A DNA stretch of 64,000 nucleotides from Streptomyces sp. NBC_01353 (GTDB taxonomy: Bacteria > Actinomycetota > Actinomycetes > Streptomycetales > Streptomycetaceae), in the NCBI RefSeq assembly GCF_036237275.1, contig NZ_CP108352.1:6386001-6450000 (forward strand), given 5' to 3'. A program made the translations under genes and the position numbers. Positions 9,764-19,000 of the stretch are shown here, piece by piece (position 1 is the stretch's first letter; every line of letters begins with the position of its first letter). The notes beneath the pieces are model-generated. The model saw nothing but the letters and a program-made list of their open reading frames with translations. It ran no database searches and was not told where the DNA came from.

Positions 9764-9767
9764 CCCC

Positions 9768-9935
9768 ATGACCGGCCTCTCCACCATCCTCATCGTCGTC
9801 GGGCTCTTCCTCGCCGGCGGTGTGTACTCCTTCTCCAAGCAGAAGCTGCCCAAGGGCGTGATCGTCGTCCTCGCCATCGCCTCCGCGATGTGCCTGGTCG
9901 CGGGCGTCCTTCGGATTCAGGGAATCTGGGAATGA
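9768..9935 (+). CDS. Small membrane protein inside the his operon (55 aa)
   Basis: An ATG frame of 55 codons four bases after hisB, ending in an ATGA overlap with hisH. It encodes two hydrophobic helices (about residues 4-20 and 33-48) separated by a short basic turn ([10 protein letters not shown]), so a small integral membrane hairpin. Codon use is GC3-rich like its neighbours, and the tight fit between hisB and hisH argues that it is real. No histidine-pathway role is known, and I do not recognise a named family. Confidence 0.75.
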   Translation: MTGLSTILIVVGLFLAGGVYSFSKQKLPKGVIVVLAIASAMCLVAGVLRIQGIWE

Positions 9936-10591
9936 CCGGCATGAGCACTGCGAGTACTCCCAAGAAGGTCGTCGTCTTCGACTACGGCTTCGGCAACGTC
10001 CGCTCCGCCGAGCGGGCCCTCGCCCATGTCGGCGCCGAGGTCGAGATCACCCGCGACTACGACAAGGCCATGAACGCCGACGGGCTCCTCGTCCCCGGCG
10101 TCGGCGCCTTCTCCGCCTGCATGAAGGGCCTCAAGGAGGCGCGCGGCGAGTGGATCATCGACCGCCGGCTCTCCGGCGGCCGTCCCGTCATGGGCATCTG
10201 CGTCGGTATGCAGATCCTCTTCGCTCGTGGCATCGAGCACGGCGTGGAGACCGACGGCCTCGACGAGTGGCCCGGTACGGTCGAGCCGCTGAAGGCCCCG
10301 GTCGTGCCCCACATGGGCTGGAACACCGTCGAAGCGCCCGAGGACAGCGAGCTGTTCGCGGGCCTCGACGCCGACGCCCGGTTCTACTTCGTGCACTCCT
10401 ACGCGGTGCGAGAGTGGAGCCTGGAGGTCGGCAACCCCAACATGCGTGCCCCCAAGGTCACCTGGGCCACCCACGGCGAGCCGTTCGTCGCGGCCGTCGA
10501 GAACGGTGCCCTGTGGGCGACCCAGTTCCACCCCGAGAAGTCCGGCGACGCCGGAGCACAGCTGCTCACCAACTGGATCGAGACCCTCTGA
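9932..10591 (+). CDS. hisH: Imidazole glycerol phosphate synthase subunit HisH
   Basis: A 219-residue class I glutamine amidotransferase that feeds ammonia to HisF. The catalytic Cys is in MGICVGMQ, and the His/Glu pair is in [17 protein letters not shown] at the N-terminus and GVGAF form the oxyanion region. ATG 9932 was chosen because it overlaps the preceding small gene by ATGA. A second ATG lies three codons on. A further-upstream frame extension is out of keeping with family length. Confidence 0.96.
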   Translation: MTGMSTASTPKKVVVFDYGFGNVRSAERALAHVGAEVEITRDYDKAMNADGLLVPGVGAFSACMKGLKEARGEWIIDRRLSGGRPVMGICVGMQILFARGIEHGVETDGLDEWPGTVEPLKAPVVPHMGWNTVEAPEDSELFAGLDADARFYFVHSYAVREWSLEVGNPNMRAPKVTWATHGEPFVAAVENGALWATQFHPEKSGDAGAQLLTNWIETL

Positions 10592-10593
10592 TC

Positions 10594-11325
10594 ATGGCTC
10601 AGAAGCTTGAACTCCTCCCCGCCGTCGACGTCCGCGACGGCCAGGCCGTCCGCCTTGTGCACGGCGAGTCCGGTACGGAGACCTCCTACGGCTCCCCGCT
10701 CGAGGCGGCCCTCGCCTGGCAGCGCTCCGGCGCAGAGTGGCTGCACCTGGTCGACCTCGACGCCGCCTTCGGCACCGGGGACAACCGTGAGCTGATCGCC
10801 GAGGTCGCCCAGGCCATGGACATCAAGGTCGAGCTCTCCGGCGGCATCCGCGACGACGCCTCGCTCGCCGCCGCCCTCGCCACCGGCTGCACCCGCGTCA
10901 ACCTGGGCACCGCCGCCCTGGAGACCCCCGAGTGGGTCGCCAAGGTCATCGCGGAGCATGGCGACAAGATCGCGGTCGGCCTCGACGTCCGCGGCACCAC
11001 GCTCCGCGGCCGCGGCTGGACCCGCGACGGCGGCGACCTCTACGAGACGCTCGCGCGCCTCGACTCCGAGGGCTGCGCCCGCTACGTCGTCACCGACATC
11101 GCCAAGGACGGCACGCTCCAGGGCCCGAACCTGGAGCTCCTGAAGAACGTCTGCGCCGCGACCGACAAGCCCGTCGTCGCTTCCGGCGGCGTGTCGTCCC
11201 TGGACGACCTGCGCGCCCTGTCCGGCCTGGTGCCGCTGGGTGTCGAGGGCGCGATCGTCGGCAAGGCGCTGTACGCCAAGGCGTTCACCCTGGAAGAGGC
11301 CCTGGAGGCGGTGGCTTCCGTATGA
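10594..11325 (+). CDS. priA: Phosphoribosyl isomerase A (dual HisA/TrpF)
   Basis: A 243-residue (beta/alpha)8-barrel that isomerises ProFAR to PRFAR for histidine. In actinomycetes lacking trpF it also isomerises phosphoribosylanthranilate for tryptophan. Asp12 in [10 protein letters not shown] is the expected general base. Further acidic residues are in VGLDVRG (D131) and TDIAKDGT (D168), with phosphate-binding SGGI and ASGGV loops. No separate trpF occurs in this window, which supports the bifunctional call. It starts 2 bp after hisH and overlaps the ridA start by ATGA. Confidence 0.95.
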   Translation: MAQKLELLPAVDVRDGQAVRLVHGESGTETSYGSPLEAALAWQRSGAEWLHLVDLDAAFGTGDNRELIAEVAQAMDIKVELSGGIRDDASLAAALATGCTRVNLGTAALETPEWVAKVIAEHGDKIAVGLDVRGTTLRGRGWTRDGGDLYETLARLDSEGCARYVVTDIAKDGTLQGPNLELLKNVCAATDKPVVASGGVSSLDDLRALSGLVPLGVEGAIVGKALYAKAFTLEEALEAVASV

Positions 11326-11720
11326 CCGACGCCGTCCGCAAGGTGGTGACCGGCGCTCCCTGGGAGGAGCAGTTCGGCTACTCCCGCGCGGTGGAACTGC
11401 CGAACGGTCTGGTCCTCGTCTCCGGCTGCACGTCGGTGATCGGCGGCCAGATCGCCGGCGGAGGCCCGTACGAGCAGGCGATCAACTCCTTCAACGTGGC
11501 CTTCGACGCGCTCAAGAAGCTCGACCTGGGCCCGGAGGACGTCGTACGGACCCGGATGTACATCACCCACGCGCGGGACGTGGACGAGGTCGGCCGCGCC
11601 CACAAGGAGCTGTTCGAGGCCGTACGCCCGGCGGCTTCGATGATCATCGTGTCCGGCTTCGTCGACCCGAGCCTGGTCGTCGAGGTCGAGGTCGAGGCGT
11701 ACAGGAGTGGTGCGGAATGA
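11322..11720 (+). CDS. RidA family protein
   Basis: A 132-residue YjgF/YER057c/UK114-type protein. RidA enzymes hydrolyse reactive enamine/imine intermediates released by PLP enzymes. [13 protein letters not shown], the central helix [14 protein letters not shown] and RTRMYIT with the substrate-binding Arg are visible. It sits between priA and hisF with ATGA overlaps on both sides, so it is an integral part of the operon. An imine-detoxifying role alongside HisC is plausible inference only. Confidence 0.9.
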   Translation: MTDAVRKVVTGAPWEEQFGYSRAVELPNGLVLVSGCTSVIGGQIAGGGPYEQAINSFNVAFDALKKLDLGPEDVVRTRMYITHARDVDEVGRAHKELFEAVRPAASMIIVSGFVDPSLVVEVEVEAYRSGAE

Positions 11721-12472
11721 GCCTCGCCGTACGGGTGATCCCCTGCCTGGACGTGGACAACGGCCGGGTCGTCAAGGGCGTCAACTTCCAGAACCTGCGC
11801 GACGCCGGTGACCCCGTCGAGATGGCGAAGCTGTACGACGCCGAGGGCGCCGACGAGCTGACCTTCCTCGACATCACCGCCTCCTCCGGCAACCGCGAGA
11901 CGACCTACGACGTGGTGCGCCGCACCGCCGAGCAGGTCTTCATCCCGCTGACGGTGGGCGGCGGCGTGCGCGCGGCGGAGGACGTCGACAAGCTGCTGCG
12001 CGCCGGGGCCGACAAGGTGGGCGTGAACACGGCCGCCATCGCCCGGCCCGAGCTGATCCGGGAGATCGCGGAGCGCTTCGGCCGCCAGGTGCTGGTGCTC
12101 TCGGTCGACGCCCGGCGTACGGCCTCCGGCTCCTTCGAGGTGACCACGCACGGCGGCCGCAAGGGCACCGGCATCGACGCCGTCGAGTGGGCGCACCGGG
12201 CCGCCGAGCTGGGCGCGGGCGAGATCCTGCTCAACTCGATGGACGCCGACGGCACGAAGGACGGCTACGACACCGAGATGATCGCGGCCGTGCGCAAGCA
12301 CGTGACCGTGCCGGTGATCGCGAGCGGGGGAGCGGGCAAGCTCTCCGACTTCCCGCCGGCGATCGAGGCGGGCGCCGACGCGGTGCTCGCGGCCTCGGTC
12401 TTCCACTTCGGCGACCTGCGGATCTCGCAGGTCAAGGACGCGCTGAGGGAGGCGGGCCACCCGGTCCGCTGA
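11717..12472 (+). CDS. hisF: Imidazole glycerol phosphate synthase subunit HisF
   Basis: A 251-residue (beta/alpha)8-barrel cyclase that joins HisH-derived ammonia with PRFAR to give IGP and AICAR. The catalytic Asp is in [14 protein letters not shown] at the N-terminus. LTVGGGVR, the second catalytic Asp in [15 protein letters not shown] and ASGGAGK are all present. It is the last gene of the operon, starts in the ridA stop (ATGA), and is followed 13 bp later by a strong terminator. Confidence 0.97.
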   Translation: MSLAVRVIPCLDVDNGRVVKGVNFQNLRDAGDPVEMAKLYDAEGADELTFLDITASSGNRETTYDVVRRTAEQVFIPLTVGGGVRAAEDVDKLLRAGADKVGVNTAAIARPELIREIAERFGRQVLVLSVDARRTASGSFEVTTHGGRKGTGIDAVEWAHRAAELGAGEILLNSMDADGTKDGYDTEMIAAVRKHVTVPVIASGGAGKLSDFPPAIEAGADAVLAASVFHFGDLRISQVKDALREAGHPVR

Positions 12473-12485
12473 GCCAGGCTCCAGG

Positions 12486-12507
12486 AAGGCCCCCGGAAGG
12501 GGGCCTT
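12486..12507 (+). terminator. Rho-independent terminator of the his operon
   Basis: A perfect 9-bp stem AAGGCCCCC closed by a GGAA tetraloop and followed by TCTCTT, 13 bp after hisF. Confidence 0.88.
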
Positions 12508-12533
12508 TCTCTTGGCCCGATGGGCAGGATTAT

Positions 12534-12555
12534 TTGTGCAATTTCTGTTGCGCAA
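12534..12555 (+). promoter_or_regulatory. Paired TTGYGCAA boxes (candidate operator)
   Basis: TTGTGCAA and the self-palindromic TTGCGCAA, 14 bp apart, 29 bp upstream of the ArsR-like regulator start. The layout suits autoregulation of the regulator and MFS operon. Confidence 0.45.
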
Positions 12556-12583
12556 GATTCCTTTCGCATCTACGGTCGTGGTC

Positions 12584-13171
12584 ATGACCTCGCAGGAGAA
12601 CCGCCGGATCACCGACCTCGGGACCCTCAAAGCCATCTCGCACCCGTTGCGGATGCGCCTCTACCGCGCGCTCTTCGTGGCCCGTACCGCCACCGCGTCC
12701 CAACTCGCCGACCAGGTCGACGAGGCGGTCTCCCTCGTCAGCTACCACCTGCGCAAACTGGCCGAGCACGGCCTCATCGAGGAGGCCGAGGGGCACTCCG
12801 CCGACGGCCGCGAACGCTGGTGGCAGCCCAGCTCGTACGGCGTCAGCATCCGCGACGAGGACGTCCGGGGCACCCCCGAGCTGGCCGCCGCGAGCGACGC
12901 CCTCGGCCGCACCATCAACGAACAGCGGGCCGAACTCCACCGCCGCTTCCTCGACGAGCGGCTGACCTGGTCCGACGAGTGGCGCTCCGCCTCGATCAGC
13001 TCCGAGTGGCTGCCGCGTCTGACCGCCGCCGAACTCGCCGCGCTCGGCGAGGAGCTCGACGCGGTACTGCGGAAGTACGACACGCAGGCCCGGGCCGCCG
13101 AGCAGGCCGGCGACACCGAAGGCCGCGAGAACGTCGCCGTCCACCTCCACGGCTTCCCCTACCGCTCATGA
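12584..13171 (+). CDS. ArsR-type winged-helix transcriptional regulator
   Basis: A 195-residue protein with an N-terminal winged helix (about residues 12-75). It opens with the ArsR-like LKAISHPLRMRLYRAL, and the recognition-helix region is QVDEAVSLVSYHLRKLAEHGLI. The C-terminal half is helical and acidic, without an obvious metal-binding cysteine set, so it probably senses an organic ligand. The ATG at 12584 is preferred to a longer upstream extension that runs into the operator-like boxes. It overlaps the MFS gene by ATGA, suggesting local control of that exporter. Confidence 0.88.
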   Translation: MTSQENRRITDLGTLKAISHPLRMRLYRALFVARTATASQLADQVDEAVSLVSYHLRKLAEHGLIEEAEGHSADGRERWWQPSSYGVSIRDEDVRGTPELAAASDALGRTINEQRAELHRRFLDERLTWSDEWRSASISSEWLPRLTAAELAALGEELDAVLRKYDTQARAAEQAGDTEGRENVAVHLHGFPYRS

Positions 13172-14418
13172 CGGCCACCGCGACCCTCCCCGCCGCCCGC
13201 CCCGCCCACCGCGACACCAACGTCCTGCGCTGGCTCGGCGCCTACACCGCCTCCACCCTCGGCGACAGCGTCTACCACCTCGCCCTCTCCTGGACCGCCG
13301 TCCGCGGCGGCACCCCCGCGGAGGCCGGGCTCGTCATGGCGGTCAGCGCCGTACCGCGCGCCCTGCTCATGCTCGGCGGGGGAGTGATCGCCGACCGCTT
13401 CGGACCGCGCCGGGTCGTCGTCCTCTCCGACACCGTCCGCTGCCTCGTCGTCCTCGGCGTGGCCGCGCTCCTCCTCCTGACCAGCCCGGCCCTCTGGGTG
13501 CTCGCCGCCGTCGCCCTCGTCTTCGGCACCGTCGACGCCCTCTTCCTGCCCGCCGTCGGCGCCCTGCCGCCCCGGATCGCCCCGCGTGACCAGCTCGCCC
13601 GTGTCCAGGGGATGCGTGGCCTCGCCTACCGCGCCGGACTCGTCCTCGGCGCCCCGCTCGGCGGCCTCGCCGTCGCGCTCGGCGGACCGGCCGCCGCGTT
13701 CGGAGCGGCCGGACTCCTCTTCGCGTTCTCCCTGCCGCTGCTCCTGAAGCTCCGGATCACCCCGCTGCCCGGCGACGAGCCCTCCCGCGACGGCACCGCG
13801 CTGCGCGACCTCGCCGACGGACTGCGCTACATCCGCCGCCACCGCGTCCTCGGCCCGCTGATGATCGTCGTCGCGCTCAGCGACCTCGGCTTCGTCGGCC
13901 CCCTCAACGTCGGCCTCGCGCTCCTCTCGGACGAGCGCGGCTGGGGCGCCTCGGGCATCGGCTGGGTCCTCGCCGGATTCGGTACGGGAGCGGGCGCCGC
14001 GTCCCTGCTGCTGACCGTACGAGGCCGGATACCCCGCGCCGGGGCCGTCATGGCCTGGACGATCACCCTCGGCGCGGGATCGATCGCCGCCCTCGCGTAC
14101 GTACCGCAGCTGCCCGTCGCCGTGGCCGTGTCCGTCTCCGTCGGCCTGCTCGCCGGCCTCAGCGGCGCCCTGTGCGGCGCGCTCACCCAGACGGAGTGCG
14201 ACCCCGCGTACCTCGGCCGGGTGACGGCCGTGTCCAGCTTCTTCAGCCTGGGCGTCGCCCCGCTGAGCTTCCCCCTCACCGGGGCGGCGGTGGGCCTGTG
14301 GGGACTCGGCCCGGTGTTCGTCGCGAGCGCGGCCGTCTGCGCGCTGGGCGGGGTGTACGGCCTCTCCGTACGGGCCCTGCGCCGCGCGGAACTGCCGGGG
14401 ACGGCGCGGCGGGGCTGA
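13168..14418 (+). CDS. MFS transporter
   Basis: A 416-residue protein with twelve predicted membrane helices and the MFS A-motif-like loop GVIADRFGPRRVVV after helix 2. It resembles the MFS_3 / enterobactin-exporter-like group of drug and siderophore efflux proteins. The ATG overlaps the regulator stop (ATGA), so the pair forms a regulator-efflux operon. Substrate unknown. Confidence 0.9.
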   Translation: MTATATLPAARPAHRDTNVLRWLGAYTASTLGDSVYHLALSWTAVRGGTPAEAGLVMAVSAVPRALLMLGGGVIADRFGPRRVVVLSDTVRCLVVLGVAALLLLTSPALWVLAAVALVFGTVDALFLPAVGALPPRIAPRDQLARVQGMRGLAYRAGLVLGAPLGGLAVALGGPAAAFGAAGLLFAFSLPLLLKLRITPLPGDEPSRDGTALRDLADGLRYIRRHRVLGPLMIVVALSDLGFVGPLNVGLALLSDERGWGASGIGWVLAGFGTGAGAASLLLTVRGRIPRAGAVMAWTITLGAGSIAALAYVPQLPVAVAVSVSVGLLAGLSGALCGALTQTECDPAYLGRVTAVSSFFSLGVAPLSFPLTGAAVGLWGLGPVFVASAAVCALGGVYGLSVRALRRAELPGTARRG

Positions 14419-14454
14419 CCGCGCGCCTGGCTCACCCGGGGGCAGGGGCCCGGC

Positions 14455-14533
14455 TCCGGGATTCCAGGCCGGGCGGCCCCGGGATCCAGGTCTTTGCGGC
14501 CCCGGGATCCAGGGCCTGGGCGGCCCCGGATCC
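14455..14533. repeat. Degenerate 23-24 bp tandem repeat
   Basis: About three copies of a unit like GGCCCCGGGATCCAGG plus a variable tail (units start near 14475, 14498 and 14522, with a diverged first copy from 14455). It lies in the convergent gap between the MFS gene and the TIGR03085-like gene and could form hairpins on either strand. Confidence 0.6.
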
Positions 14534-14545
14534 GCGCTCCGCGTC

Positions 14546-15181
14546 CTAGATCCCCAGCTGCTTCGCCTCATGCAGCCGGTCGATCGCGTCCTGCTCCCCG
14601 TCCACCTCCACCTTCGCCACGTCCTGGCGGCCGAAGACGAACATCGTCAGCTCACCCGGCTCGCCGGAGACCGTCACCACCGGCGTGCCGCGGTGCGCCA
14701 CCGCCGTCTGCCCGTTCGGGCGGCGCAGCACCAGCCCCACCGGGGCCTTCCTGCCGAGGAGCCGCGCGCCCTTCTCCAGACGGGACCAGAGCGCGTCCGC
14801 GAAGACCGGGTCCAGCTCGCGCGGCGACCAGTCCGGCTGGGCCCGCCGGACGTCCTCCGCGTGGACGTAGAACTCGACGATGTTCGCCCCCTCGTCCACC
14901 TGCTTGATGGTGAACGGCGACATCCGCGGGGGACCCGTACGGATGAGCTGGATCAGCTCCTCGTACGGCTTCTCCGCGAACTCGGCCTGCACCCGGTCCA
15001 GGCGATCCTTCAGCGCCGGTACGAGCGTCCCGGCGGCCGCGTCCGGGCGGCGCTCGCGCACCACCACATGGGCCGCGAGGTCCTGGGTCCGCCAGCCCTC
15101 GCAGAGCGTCGCGGCATCGGGCCCGGCCGCCTCCAACAGATCGGCGAGCAACAGGCGTTCACGCTTGGCATGGGTCGACAT
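14546..15181 (-). CDS. TIGR03085 family metal-binding protein (DinB-like)
   Basis: A 211-residue protein of the mycothiol-dependent maleylpyruvate isomerase/DinB superfamily. The N-terminal helix [21 protein letters not shown] with [14 protein letters not shown], shortened here to TLCEGW and [12 protein letters not shown], contains the first metal-ligand His. [11 protein letters not shown] supplies the next. A C-terminal small domain ends in [14 protein letters not shown] 15181 was chosen because [12 protein letters not shown] is the typical start. A longer upstream frame is arginine/threonine junk. It is divergent from hisI. Function is unknown beyond the fold. Confidence 0.88.
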   Translation of the reverse strand: MSTHAKRERLLLADLLEAAGPDAATLCEGWRTQDLAAHVVVRERRPDAAAGTLVPALKDRLDRVQAEFAEKPYEELIQLIRTGPPRMSPFTIKQVDEGANIVEFYVHAEDVRRAQPDWSPRELDPVFADALWSRLEKGARLLGRKAPVGLVLRRPNGQTAVAHRGTPVVTVSGEPGELTMFVFGRQDVAKVEVDGEQDAIDRLHEAKQLGI

Positions 15182-15264
15182 ACTCGCCAGCGTACGACCG
15201 GCTCGGCCGGTCCGCCCAGTGGACGTCCGCCGGACACACCCGCCGGCCACGGCACAATGGCCGC

Positions 15265-15615
15265 ATGAGCAGCAATCTCGACCCGGCCATCGCCGCCCGC
15301 CTCAAGCGCAGCCCGGACGGACTCGTCCCGGCCATCGCCCAGCAGTACGACACCGGCGAGGTGCTCATGCTCGGCTGGATGGACGACGAGGCCCTCCACC
15401 GCACCCTCACCACCGGCCGCTGCACCTACTGGTCGCGCAGCCGCCAGGAGTACTGGGTCAAGGGCGACACCTCCGGCCACGTCCAGCACGTCAAGTCCGT
15501 CGCGCTCGACTGCGACGCCGACACCGTGCTCGTCAAGGTCGACCAGGTCGGCGCCGCCTGCCACACCGGCGCGCGCACCTGCTTCGACGCCGACGTGCTC
15601 CCGCTCTCCCAGTAA
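15265..15615 (+). CDS. hisI: Phosphoribosyl-AMP cyclohydrolase
   Basis: A 116-residue monofunctional enzyme opening the adenine ring of PR-AMP in histidine synthesis. Metal-binding and catalytic motifs are clear: [24 protein letters not shown] and the C-terminal [12 protein letters not shown]. It lies outside the main his operon and 11 bp before trpE, so histidine and tryptophan synthesis are transcriptionally linked here. hisE/hisG are not in the window. Confidence 0.97.
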   Translation: MSSNLDPAIAARLKRSPDGLVPAIAQQYDTGEVLMLGWMDDEALHRTLTTGRCTYWSRSRQEYWVKGDTSGHVQHVKSVALDCDADTVLVKVDQVGAACHTGARTCFDADVLPLSQ

Positions 15616-15626
15616 GGTCAGCCGCC

Positions 15627-17117
15627 ATGGACCTCGAGACCTTCCGCAAGCTGGCGGCCGACCGCCGCGTGATCCCTGTCAGCCGCCGGCTCCTCGCGGA
15701 CGGCGACACCCCGGTCGGGCTCTACCGCAAGCTCGCCGCCGAACGCCCCGGCACCTTCCTCCTCGAGTCCGCGGAGAACGGCCGTTCCTGGTCGCGCTAC
15801 TCCTTCATCGGCGTCCGCAGCGACGCCACCCTCACCGTCCGGGGCGGTCAGGCGCACTGGCTCGGCACCCCGCCCGTCGGCGTCCCCACCGACGGCGACC
15901 CCCTGCAGGCGCTGCGCGCCACCGTCGAGGCCCTCCACACTCCCCGTGACCTGGCGTCCGGGATGCCGCCCTTCACCGGCGGCATGGTCGGCTACCTCGG
16001 GTACGACATCGTCCGCCGCCTCGAGCGCATCGGCGACTCCACCCGGGACGACCTGGAGCTCCCCGAGCTGACCATGCTGCTCACCAGCGACCTCGCCGTC
16101 CTGGACCACTGGGACGGCACGGTCCTGCTGATCGCCAACGCGATCAACCACAACGACCTGGAGACCGGCGTCGACGAGGCGTACGCCGACGCCGTCGCCC
16201 GGCTCGACACGATGGAGGCCGACCTGGCCCGCCCGGTGGCCAACCCGCCCGCCGCGCTGCCCGCCTCCGAGCTGCCGGAGTTCTCCGCCCTGTGGGGCGG
16301 CCCGGCCTACCAGGAGGCCGTCGAGGACATCAAGGAGCGGATCCGGGCCGGCGAGGCCTTCCAGGTGGTCCCCTCGCAGCGCTTCGAGACCCCGTGCCGC
16401 GCCTCCGCGCTCGACGTGTACCGGGTGCTGCGGGCCACCAACCCGTCGCCGTACATGTACCTCTTCCGTTTCGAGAACGGCTTCGACGTCGTGGGCTCGT
16501 CCCCCGAGGCGCTGGTCAAGGTCGAGGACGGGCACGCGATGCTCCACCCGATCGCCGGCACCCGGCACCGCGGCGCCACCCCGCAGGAGGACCACGACCT
16601 CGCGGAGGAGCTGCTCGCCGACCCCAAGGAGCGGGCCGAGCACCTGATGCTCGTCGACCTCGGCCGCAACGACCTCGGCCGGGTCTGCGAGCCGGGATCG
16701 GTGGAGGTCGTCGACTTCATGTCGATCGAGCGGTACTCGCACGTCATGCACATCGTGTCGACCGTGACCGGGCGGGTCGCGGAGGGGAGAACCGCCTTCG
16801 ACGTCCTCACCGCCTGCTTCCCGGCCGGCACGCTCTCGGGCGCGCCGAAGCCGCGCGCCATGCAGATCATCGAGGAGCTGGAACCGTCCCGGCGCGGGCT
16901 GTACGGCGGGTGTGTCGGCTACCTCGACTTCGCCGGCGACTCCGACACCGCGATCGCCATCCGTACCGCGCTGCTCCGCGACGGCACCGCGTATGTGCAG
17001 GCCGGAGCCGGTGTCGTCGCCGACTCGGACCCGGTCGGCGAGGACAACGAGTGCCGCAACAAGGCGGCCGCGGTCCTCCGCGCCGTCCACACCGCCAACC
17101 GGATGAACGGCGCATGA
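15627..17117 (+). CDS. trpE: Anthranilate synthase component I
   Basis: A 496-residue chorismate-binding enzyme that forms anthranilate with a glutaminase partner (TrpG, not in this window). LLES at residues 45-48 is the tryptophan feedback site. The catalytic half has [10 protein letters not shown], the [12 protein letters not shown] helix, and [15 protein letters not shown], with [10 protein letters not shown] at the end. ATG 15627 follows hisI by 11 bp. The upstream in-frame extension overlaps hisI and is rejected. No leader peptide rich in Trp codons was seen between hisI and trpE. Confidence 0.96.
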   Translation: MDLETFRKLAADRRVIPVSRRLLADGDTPVGLYRKLAAERPGTFLLESAENGRSWSRYSFIGVRSDATLTVRGGQAHWLGTPPVGVPTDGDPLQALRATVEALHTPRDLASGMPPFTGGMVGYLGYDIVRRLERIGDSTRDDLELPELTMLLTSDLAVLDHWDGTVLLIANAINHNDLETGVDEAYADAVARLDTMEADLARPVANPPAALPASELPEFSALWGGPAYQEAVEDIKERIRAGEAFQVVPSQRFETPCRASALDVYRVLRATNPSPYMYLFRFENGFDVVGSSPEALVKVEDGHAMLHPIAGTRHRGATPQEDHDLAEELLADPKERAEHLMLVDLGRNDLGRVCEPGSVEVVDFMSIERYSHVMHIVSTVTGRVAEGRTAFDVLTACFPAGTLSGAPKPRAMQIIEELEPSRRGLYGGCVGYLDFAGDSDTAIAIRTALLRDGTAYVQAGAGVVADSDPVGEDNECRNKAAAVLRAVHTANRMNGA

Positions 17118-17140
17118 GGGCGTAAGGGATAGTGGGGTAC

Positions 17141-17809
17141 GTGAGTGCTGTTCCCGTACCCCAGCCCCGAGCCGCGCGCGCGGGCGCCGCGGCCGCCTCG
17201 TCCGGCGGCCGCCTCAGCCTGGCCGCGGCCCTTCTGCTCGGCGCCCTCGGTGCCACCGTCGTGCTGCTGTCCGCGGGCCAGATCTGGGCCGAGGGCACGG
17301 CGTCGGTCGGCGGCGGCACCGTGCCGGTCGAGGCCGACGGCGGCACCGTCACCGGTGTGCCGACCGCCCTCGCCATAGTCGGTCTGGCCGCGCTCGTCGC
17401 CGTCTTCGCCGTCCGCCGCGCCGGGCGCACCCTGGTCGCCGGCCTGCTCGCGCTCAGCGGCGCGGGCGCGGCGCTCGCCGCGTTCCTCGGCGCGTCCGAC
17501 ACCGACGCCCTGGACGCGGAGGCCGCGCGTATCACCGGAGACACGGCCGCCTCGGTGTCCGGCCTCACCCACACCGCCTGGCCGTACGTCACCGCCGCAG
17601 GAGCGCTGCTCATCCTCGTCGCGGGCCTGCTCGCCCTGCGGTACGGCAAGAGCTGGCCGGCGATGGGCGGACGCTACGAGCGCTCCGGCACGCCGCGTGC
17701 CGCGCGCAAGGCGCCCGGGGCCGGAGCCGCAGCCGGAGCCGCGTCCGACCGGCCGGAGGACCTGTGGAAGGCCCTCGACCGCGGCGAGGACCCGACGCAC
17801 GAGGACTGA
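17141..17809 (+). CDS. TIGR02234 family (trp-region) membrane protein
   Basis: A 222-residue protein with four predicted membrane helices (about 24-46, 73-91, 96-115 and 149-168) and a hydrophilic C-terminus ending in EDLWKALDRGEDPT. It belongs to the conserved actinobacterial membrane family found next to trpE, whose function is unknown. The GTG at 17141 is chosen. Another in-frame GTG lies three codons upstream, and neither has a well-spaced Shine-Dalgarno. It begins 23 bp after trpE, so it is likely in the same transcript. Confidence 0.85.
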   Translation: MSAVPVPQPRAARAGAAAASSGGRLSLAAALLLGALGATVVLLSAGQIWAEGTASVGGGTVPVEADGGTVTGVPTALAIVGLAALVAVFAVRRAGRTLVAGLLALSGAGAALAAFLGASDTDALDAEAARITGDTAASVSGLTHTAWPYVTAAGALLILVAGLLALRYGKSWPAMGGRYERSGTPRAARKAPGAGAAAGAASDRPEDLWKALDRGEDPTHED

Positions 17810-17956
17810 GCGCGGAGAGGTCGCGCGACGCGTGATCGTCCGGCCACCCCCGATTCATCCCCGCGCCCAGGTGTGCGGGACAATGTGGCACGAGTGTCCT
17901 CGCACGCGAGACCTCACCCGAGCCACCACCGAGCAACAGCAAACGAGGAGCAACTC

Positions 17957-18205
17957 ATGGCGGGCAGCGCCCACGGACACACCCCGGCCGCCTGGACCGG
18001 TGTCATCATCTCCTTCATCGGCTTCTGCATCGCCGGAGTCTTCATGGTGGCGGCCAACCAGCCCGGCTTCTGGGCCGGCATGGGGGTCGTCCTCCTCGGC
18101 GGTGTCATCGGCCTCGCGATGAAGGTCGCCGGCCTCGGTATGCCGAAGGAGTCGGAGGCCGTGGTCGCGGCCCGCGACGCGGCGACCGCGAAGCTGCGCG
18201 CCTGA
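17957..18205 (+). CDS. HGxxPAAW family small membrane protein
   Basis: An 82-residue protein carrying the naming motif HGHTPAAW at residues 6-13, followed by two membrane helices (about 14-34 and 41-60) and a short charged cytosolic tail. The family is common in actinobacterial trp regions but has no assigned function. ATG 17957 has a strong GAGGAG ribosome binding site 6 bp upstream. It is closed by an 18-bp terminator hairpin. Confidence 0.88.
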   Translation: MAGSAHGHTPAAWTGVIISFIGFCIAGVFMVAANQPGFWAGMGVVLLGGVIGLAMKVAGLGMPKESEAVVAARDAATAKLRA

Positions 18206-18226
18206 GTCGCGCGACGCCCGACACAT

Positions 18227-18265
18227 GTGAAGGCGCAGTACGGCGATGCCGTGCTGCGCCTTCAC
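18227..18265 (+). terminator. Long hairpin terminator
   Basis: An 18-bp stem (GTGAAGGCGCAGTACGGC with one G-U pair) around a GAT loop, 21 bp after the HGxxPAAW gene. No U-tract, as often in Streptomyces. Confidence 0.8.
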
Positions 18266-18288
18266 GCGTCAGGAGCGACAATCACCGC

Positions 18289-18858
18289 GTGCACCCGAAG
18301 CCGCGGACTCCCGCCGTGACCGAAGACCCAGCCACCCCGCGCGCCGAGGCCGCAGCCGAGCCCGGCGCGACGGCGGGGGCCACAGCCGAGACCGCCCAGC
18401 CCGTTGTGGGCAACTGGTCCGCCACCGCGGGCCCACCCTCCACCCCCGCTCACGCGTCGCGGTCGCTCGCCCGGCGGCTCGTCGCGCCGGTCGGTGTGCT
18501 CGTCGGGGTCGGAGCCGCGTTCGGGTACGTCGGGAGCGTCGATCCCCATGAGCCCGGGCACTATCCGGTCTGTCCGCTGCTGCGGTTCACCGGGATCTAC
18601 TGCCCTGGCTGCGGCGGGCTCCGCAGCGCCCACGCCTTCGTGCACGGCGAGCTCGGCGCCGCACTCGGGGCCAACGCGCTCGCCGTCGTCGGCTACGGGA
18701 TCTTCGCCGCCGTCATGGTCCTCTGGCTGTTTCGCGCCGTACGCGGCGTGCCCATGAGGATCGCGATCGCCCCCGTCTGGTGGTGGGGGATCGGCGCCGT
18801 CCTCGCCGTTTTCACCGTGGTGCGGAACCTGCCGTTCGGCTCCGCGCTCGCCCCGTGA
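18289..18858 (+). CDS. DUF2752 domain membrane protein
   Basis: A 189-residue protein with an acidic, alanine-rich N-terminal tail (1-55), then membrane helices (about 62-82, 125-148 and 158-178). The DUF2752 signature is intact: Cys95 before the [14 protein letters not shown] motif, with Cys105 and Cys108. The cysteine arrangement suggests metal or redox chemistry at the membrane, but no function is established. GTG start. It sits between the HGxxPAAW gene and trpC. Confidence 0.87.
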   Translation: MHPKPRTPAVTEDPATPRAEAAAEPGATAGATAETAQPVVGNWSATAGPPSTPAHASRSLARRLVAPVGVLVGVGAAFGYVGSVDPHEPGHYPVCPLLRFTGIYCPGCGGLRSAHAFVHGELGAALGANALAVVGYGIFAAVMVLWLFRAVRGVPMRIAIAPVWWWGIGAVLAVFTVVRNLPFGSALAP

Positions 18859-19000
18859 CGGCTCCCGAGAATTCCCAGCAGGTGGGACGCACGTCGGCCG
18901 GATGCGGGTCCCACGCCCTCCTGCGGATACCATCGACATGGCTGAACCTGGTTCATCTTCACGAACGTCACCATCACCGTCCCGGAAGGGGGCCTCTCGC

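Noticed and set aside
18902-19000. In-frame extension before trpC as a tryptophan leader peptide
   Set aside because: It contains no Trp codon and no clear terminator/antiterminator pair. The GTG at 19001 with a strong ribosome binding site explains trpC translation.
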